DNA from: Verrucomicrobia bacterium UBA2970
GTDB taxonomy: Bacteria; Verrucomicrobiota; Verrucomicrobiia; Limisphaerales; AAA164-E04
Direction of reading: 5' to 3'
Length of the DNA stretch: 9,497 nt
NCBI GenBank assembly: GCA_002348345.1
Contig: DEAY01000258.1
Span: 1 to 9,497 of the forward strand
Shown: piece after piece, positions 6,212-9,497 of the stretch
How positions within the stretch are numbered: the stretch's first letter is position 1
Layout: each line of letters begins with the position of its first letter
Notes under the pieces: generated by a model
Database searches by the model: none
What the model saw: only the letters and a program-made list of their open reading frames with translations
What the model was told of the DNA's origin: nothing
Translations under genes and position numbers: made by a program

Positions 6212-9169
6212 TTACCGGGATTTCATGCGGCCCGGGTCGAGGTGGTGGGGGATGTAACCCACGCTGGTTTGAATGGCGTTGGCGCATGAGCAGCCCGCGC
6301 TGGCCTCCGGGGCGAGGAGAAGTCCATTGGCGGGAATCATCCCCAGCCAGCATCCAGAGCGGAGCCCTTCGAATTGGATTCGGCGATCGCTCTTGAGATC
6401 CCACTGACTGTGAAAATAGTGCCGGAAAAAGATGCTGTTTTGGGCCGCTGACATGGTCCCGCAGCCGCGCCGCTCGGGCAGATCCGTCCGCAGCAGTTTC
6501 CCCTCCCTGAGTGAAAAGGCGCGCTGATCGGAATAGAAGGTGTCTCCAATGATGACCGGATGTTGGAGGTGCCCGCTGTGGTGTCCCTTGTCCTCCTTGT
6601 GGGATTCCGACCAGAGGAGCGTGCCGGGGACCTGAAGCGGTTCGAGCTCTCCCCCGCCTTGACCTTCCGTTTCCTTCGTGTTGAAGGCGAAGGTGTGATA
6701 TTGTTTGTCCCGGTCGGTTCCGGTGACGACGAGGGTATCGTTCCCGTAACTCATGTAGACCATGAACTCGCATTTGCTGAAGTCCTGGGACCGTTCCCAA
6801 CGGGTTTGGCCGCTGTTGAGGTCGAGGCAAACCAGTTGCACGTCCCGGAGAAGGTCGGGGTGAAGGCGATGGGTCGGGACCTCGAGGGCTTCGGGGGAGC
6901 GACTCTCGAGGAAAAAGATCATGCCCTCGGCGATGGTGATGGTTGAGTTGATGATGACCCCTTTTTCATACCGCCAACGCTCCTCGCCCGAATCTTGGTC
7001 GTAACCAAAGATTCGGACGCTCGTGACTCGGGAGACTTCGTCGGGGGTAAAATCCTCATACCATTCTCCGTCGTCACCGGTGTAGCGAGGGCCCGGCTTC
7101 ATACTGGTGCCGACGAGGAGAGGGTCGAGGTGGGCGAGGTAGCCCCAGAGTCGGGGCGTGCCGGGTTGATGGCCGGAGACCTCATGCTTTCGGTTGATGG
7201 TGCCGGATTGGCCATCGATGGCCAGGCAGTAGCGGCCTTGAAGGAGGTAGAGGTTCTGACCACCTGCCACCATGTTGCTGGAATCCCGGGGAACGTTGGC
7301 TCTCCGGATTTCAGGAATGGATTTGCTCCAAAGGACGCTCCCGTTGTAGGCATCCATGCCGAAGAGAACGCGGTCGCCCTGAACGTAGAGACGGCCGTTG
7401 ACGGAGAGGGGCGCCGGGTTGCGCCCGCCTCGATCGGGCATGGGGCGGGGACCGGGATCGCCCCACCAGAGGACCCCCAGATCGCCTTGGACCAATTCGT
7501 CTTTGCTGCAGGAGGAGTTGTCCGGGGAGGCGTACTGATGGGTCCATTCGCCCGCGCCATCCAGGGCGATGCGCCGTAACGCCATCCAGGTCCCCTCCTG
7601 ATGACTGACTTGGGGCCGAGAGGCGTGCGAGGGAGGAATCCATTTTTGAATCTGGCGGACCAGAGAGGGCGAGGGGGCTTCGTTGCCCCAGTAAAGAATG
7701 CCGCCGGCCGGGCGAAGAATGCGATAAACTTCCTCAAAGGCGTAATCGGGCCAGCGCCCCGCGAGACTCAGGGACTCGGAAACCACGAGATTGGCGAGAT
7801 AAGCGCCGAAGGGGAGGGTCTCGCCCGCCATCGGATGGACGCTCGCTCGGACGCCGTAGACTCCGGCCCGGTCGAGGCGCCGGCGCAGGCGATTCACTCG
7901 ATCGGGGTCCGATTCAACGATGAGCAGTTTCAAATCGCTCTGACGAATCAACTCGAGTGCGAGGTCGCCCTGATCAGCGCCAAGAACAACGCAGTAGCCC
8001 TGGCGAACGCCGGTATGGTTTAGAATCCGGCGGGCGGTTCGTTCTGCCAGGGCCGAGACGCTTTCACCGGCGAGGTCTGGTAGGTTTTTCTCCGGAGTGT
8101 AAAAGAAGGTCGCATCGAAACGGTAGAGGGGACTCACACTGGGACTGGGTCCCGTCTGGTCGCCGAGAATGCGGTATTCGTATTCGACCAGGGGATCGAG
8201 GTTCTCGAGAACGAGGCGATGGTTCTTTTTGAGACTGGATTGCTCGATCAAGCTGACTTCCCCCCGGGGATGATGGATTTCCACCCGCGCGGGGATGGCT
8301 TGGTCGGTTTCCCAGGTGAGTTGAACGGTGGTTCGATCGATCCAATCGACATACGGACCGGCCGCGATGGGGAGCCAGTTGGGAGGGGGAACCGGCCTGC
8401 TCAGGTCCCCTTTTTCCTGAAATTCTTCCCTTAACTCGTCGGCTGAGAGGGCACGATCAAACAGCTTAATCTCGTGAAGCGCCCCGTTCATGGCGAAGTT
8501 CTCGTCCCGATCGTGGTAGGCGCCGATCTCGTAGAATAAGCGGTCGGGGTAAAGAATCGGGCCCTGTTGGGCGTCGGATTCATTCTTGAGTTGGCCATTG
8601 AGATAGATGCGCAGGGCCGTCCCATCATAGGTGCCGGCCAGGTGGTACCAACGATCCAGCTCAAAACTCTCCCCGGTGGTGAGATAGGTCAGGTGGTTTG
8701 CGTGCGCCGTGGCCAGTGCGAATGAAAACGTTGATCCTTGGTAACCCAGTACCCAGCCCCGTTCATCGCTACCATTGTCCTGGACGGCGGAGAGAATGCC
8801 CCCCCAGGCCGTCGGCTTGGAGATTCGAACCCAGGCGGTTGCCGTCATGGCTTCTTTCGGAAGGGAGATGTCGCTCGAAAGGCCTTCCGCCAGGGAGAGT
8901 CGACCTCGCCCCCCGAGCACCATTTGGGCAGGTGGGGGATCGTTAGCGAAGGTGAGTTGGCCGACGATCCGGCCGGACTGTCCCGCCACGCTGATGAACT
9001 TGCTGGATCCCTGTTGACGGTCGGACCGAAACTCCCAGTGGCCAATCGGCTGGAGGTCACTGGCGGACAAAAAGGTCGAGCTCAGGGCCCCCAGGAGAAG
9101 GATGAAGGGAACCAAGCCGCAGCGGCCAGATGGTGCTCGTTCGGGTGGAATGGCCGCACGATGTTGCAT
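6212..9169 (-). CDS. Exported LamG / FN3-like / methyltransferase-fold / beta-propeller protein
   Basis: This 985-residue protein has a signal peptide, with basic residues up to R16 and hydrophobic LVPFILLLGALSSTFLSAS (19-37). A LamG/concanavalin-like domain follows (about 42-250, with WVRISKP, RWYHLAGTYDG, LRIYLNG, EIKLFDRALSADEL). A fibronectin III or purple-acid-phosphatase-like beta domain covers about 266-352. A Rossmann-type methyltransferase-like fold lies at about 390-497 (YCVVLGADQGDLALELI, IVESDPDRVNRLRRRL, LVVSESL, VYRILRPAGG). A PQQ-type beta-propeller spans about 560-960 (LFGMDAYNGSVLW, IFGYDQDSGEERW, CLDLNSGQTRW blades). The C-terminus has GCG, GCW and GCSC cysteines (903-962). 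Similar combinations are, as far as I recall, common in Planctomycetota and Verrucomicrobiota, where no function is established. Motif I of the methyltransferase fold is poor, so catalysis is doubtful. The start is ATG 9169 with a weak GGGAC four bases upstream. The protein is probably periplasmic or at the outer surface, possibly binding glycans. Confidence 0.87.
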   Translation of the reverse strand: MQHRAAIPPERAPSGRCGLVPFILLLGALSSTFLSASDLQPIGHWEFRSDRQQGSSKFISVAGQSGRIVGQLTFANDPPPAQMVLGGRGRLSLAEGLSSDISLPKEAMTATAWVRISKPTAWGGILSAVQDNGSDERGWVLGYQGSTFSFALATAHANHLTYLTTGESFELDRWYHLAGTYDGTALRIYLNGQLKNESDAQQGPILYPDRLFYEIGAYHDRDENFAMNGALHEIKLFDRALSADELREEFQEKGDLSRPVPPPNWLPIAAGPYVDWIDRTTVQLTWETDQAIPARVEIHHPRGEVSLIEQSSLKKNHRLVLENLDPLVEYEYRILGDQTGPSPSVSPLYRFDATFFYTPEKNLPDLAGESVSALAERTARRILNHTGVRQGYCVVLGADQGDLALELIRQSDLKLLIVESDPDRVNRLRRRLDRAGVYGVRASVHPMAGETLPFGAYLANLVVSESLSLAGRWPDYAFEEVYRILRPAGGILYWGNEAPSPSLVRQIQKWIPPSHASRPQVSHQEGTWMALRRIALDGAGEWTHQYASPDNSSCSKDELVQGDLGVLWWGDPGPRPMPDRGGRNPAPLSVNGRLYVQGDRVLFGMDAYNGSVLWSKSIPEIRRANVPRDSSNMVAGGQNLYLLQGRYCLAIDGQSGTINRKHEVSGHQPGTPRLWGYLAHLDPLLVGTSMKPGPRYTGDDGEWYEDFTPDEVSRVTSVRIFGYDQDSGEERWRYEKGVIINSTITIAEGMIFFLESRSPEALEVPTHRLHPDLLRDVQLVCLDLNSGQTRWERSQDFSKCEFMVYMSYGNDTLVVTGTDRDKQYHTFAFNTKETEGQGGGELEPLQVPGTLLWSESHKEDKGHHSGHLQHPVIIGDTFYSDQRAFSLREGKLLRTDLPERRGCGTMSAAQNSIFFRHYFHSQWDLKSDRRIQFEGLRSGCWLGMIPANGLLLAPEASAGCSCANAIQTSVGYIPHHLDPGRMKSR

Positions 9170-9380
9170 TTTGTCCCGTTGTCTTGATTGCTCAACTCTG
9201 CTTTGAGAATGCCAGGCTGGAAGAGTTTCAGTGCTTTTGGGGCGGCGTGCAAGATTTGTTATTGGGGTTTGGATGGTGCCGTCTGCGGATGTGGTTTGCT
9301 CTCGATCATGGGGCTCAAGTCGTCGGTTTGTTTTGGAGGCCCCGTTTCAGTTGGGAATCGAGGGGCTCTTTCGCAGCAGT
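9170..9380. other. Upstream region of the 985-residue protein gene, no convincing gene
   Basis: This stretch lies upstream of the - strand gene that starts at 9169 and should hold its promoter. No reading frame here has a recognisable product: the short + strand frames are Cys/Trp/Arg-rich, overlap one another and lack ribosome binding sites. No tRNA, strong hairpin or tandem repeat was seen. A GAAACT / TCAAAG pair with a 17-base spacer exists on the - strand (9201-9229), but it is too weak to call a promoter. Confidence 0.45.
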
Positions 9381-9491
9381 GAAAGTTTCACGGTGATGCC
9401 CGAGCCCTCGTTCTATCTCGGGAGCTTCAGTAAGCTGATGGTAGTGGCAATCCCCCTGTTGGAGCCGATTCGGCGCCCCAGAAAATCCTAG
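9381..9491 (+). pseudogene. Possible PEP-CTERM tail, remnant of an exported protein gene
   Basis: The + strand frame ending at TAG 9489-9491 finishes with ESFTVMPEPSFYLG, then a mostly hydrophobic stretch (KLMVVAIPLLEPI) and a basic end RRPRKS. This is the order of a PEP-CTERM sorting signal (PEP motif, membrane segment, Arg-rich tail), which directs proteins to exosortase and is frequent in Verrucomicrobiota. The hydrophobic part contains Lys and Glu, so the signal looks degraded. The frame is open only from 9207, and its upstream translation (Arg/Trp/Cys-rich) does not resemble a secreted protein. It could therefore be a decayed gene end, or a chance match in a GC-rich frame. Confidence 0.25.
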
Positions 9492-9497
9492 GTCTCT

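Noticed and set aside
6995..7579. 194-residue open frame on the + strand
   Set aside because: It is antisense to the propeller part of the 985-residue protein, and its Gly/Ala/Val-rich composition is typical of a shadow frame.
9201..9229. GAAACT, 17-base spacer, TCAAAG on the - strand as an ECF-type promoter for the 985-residue protein gene
   Set aside because: The position and spacing are plausible, but two short degenerate boxes occur easily by chance and there is no second example in the window to define a consensus.

Overview
The window reads as a GC-rich chromosomal segment from a member of the PVC superphylum, most likely Verrucomicrobiota. No rRNA or marker gene was available, so this rests on gene families. 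The evidence is an ECF-type sigma factor next to a YfbK-like von Willebrand factor A (VWA) protein that carries an anti-sigma-like N-terminus. A very large exported LamG / methyltransferase-like / beta-propeller protein and a possible PEP-CTERM tail point the same way.

Left part (1-2640, + strand): an ECF sigma factor reading frame runs from 53 to 586, but an in-frame TAA at 320-322 splits it in the linker between region 2 and region 4. Its last codon overlaps (ATGA) the start of a 685-residue membrane protein. That protein has an anti-sigma-like cytoplasmic head, one transmembrane helix, a low-complexity linker, and the VWA-N / VWA / YfbK-C architecture. The metal-binding (MIDAS) positions of its VWA domain are degenerate.

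Middle part (2711-6085, - strand): a compact gene row is transcribed right to left: Rep/UvrD-like helicase, hypoxanthine phosphoribosyltransferase, MoaD, MoaE. Gaps are 3, 0 and 27 bases, so it is very probably one operon. MoaD and MoaE together form molybdopterin synthase. The helicase and purine-salvage enzyme have no obvious pathway link to them. The operon converges on the VWA gene, with only 70 bases between the stop codons.

Right part (6212-9497): on the - strand, a 985-residue exported multidomain protein contains a LamG-like lectin fold, a fibronectin III-like segment, a degenerate SAM-methyltransferase-like fold, a PQQ-type beta-propeller and a cysteine-rich C-terminal cap. Upstream of its start, 9170-9497 holds no convincing complete gene. 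A + strand reading frame there ends in a PEP-CTERM-like tail, possibly a gene remnant.

The most unusual items are the split sigma factor and its partner with a non-canonical VWA domain, and the exported protein combining a methyltransferase-like fold with a propeller. No RNA gene, CRISPR array, insertion sequence or convincing terminator was seen.
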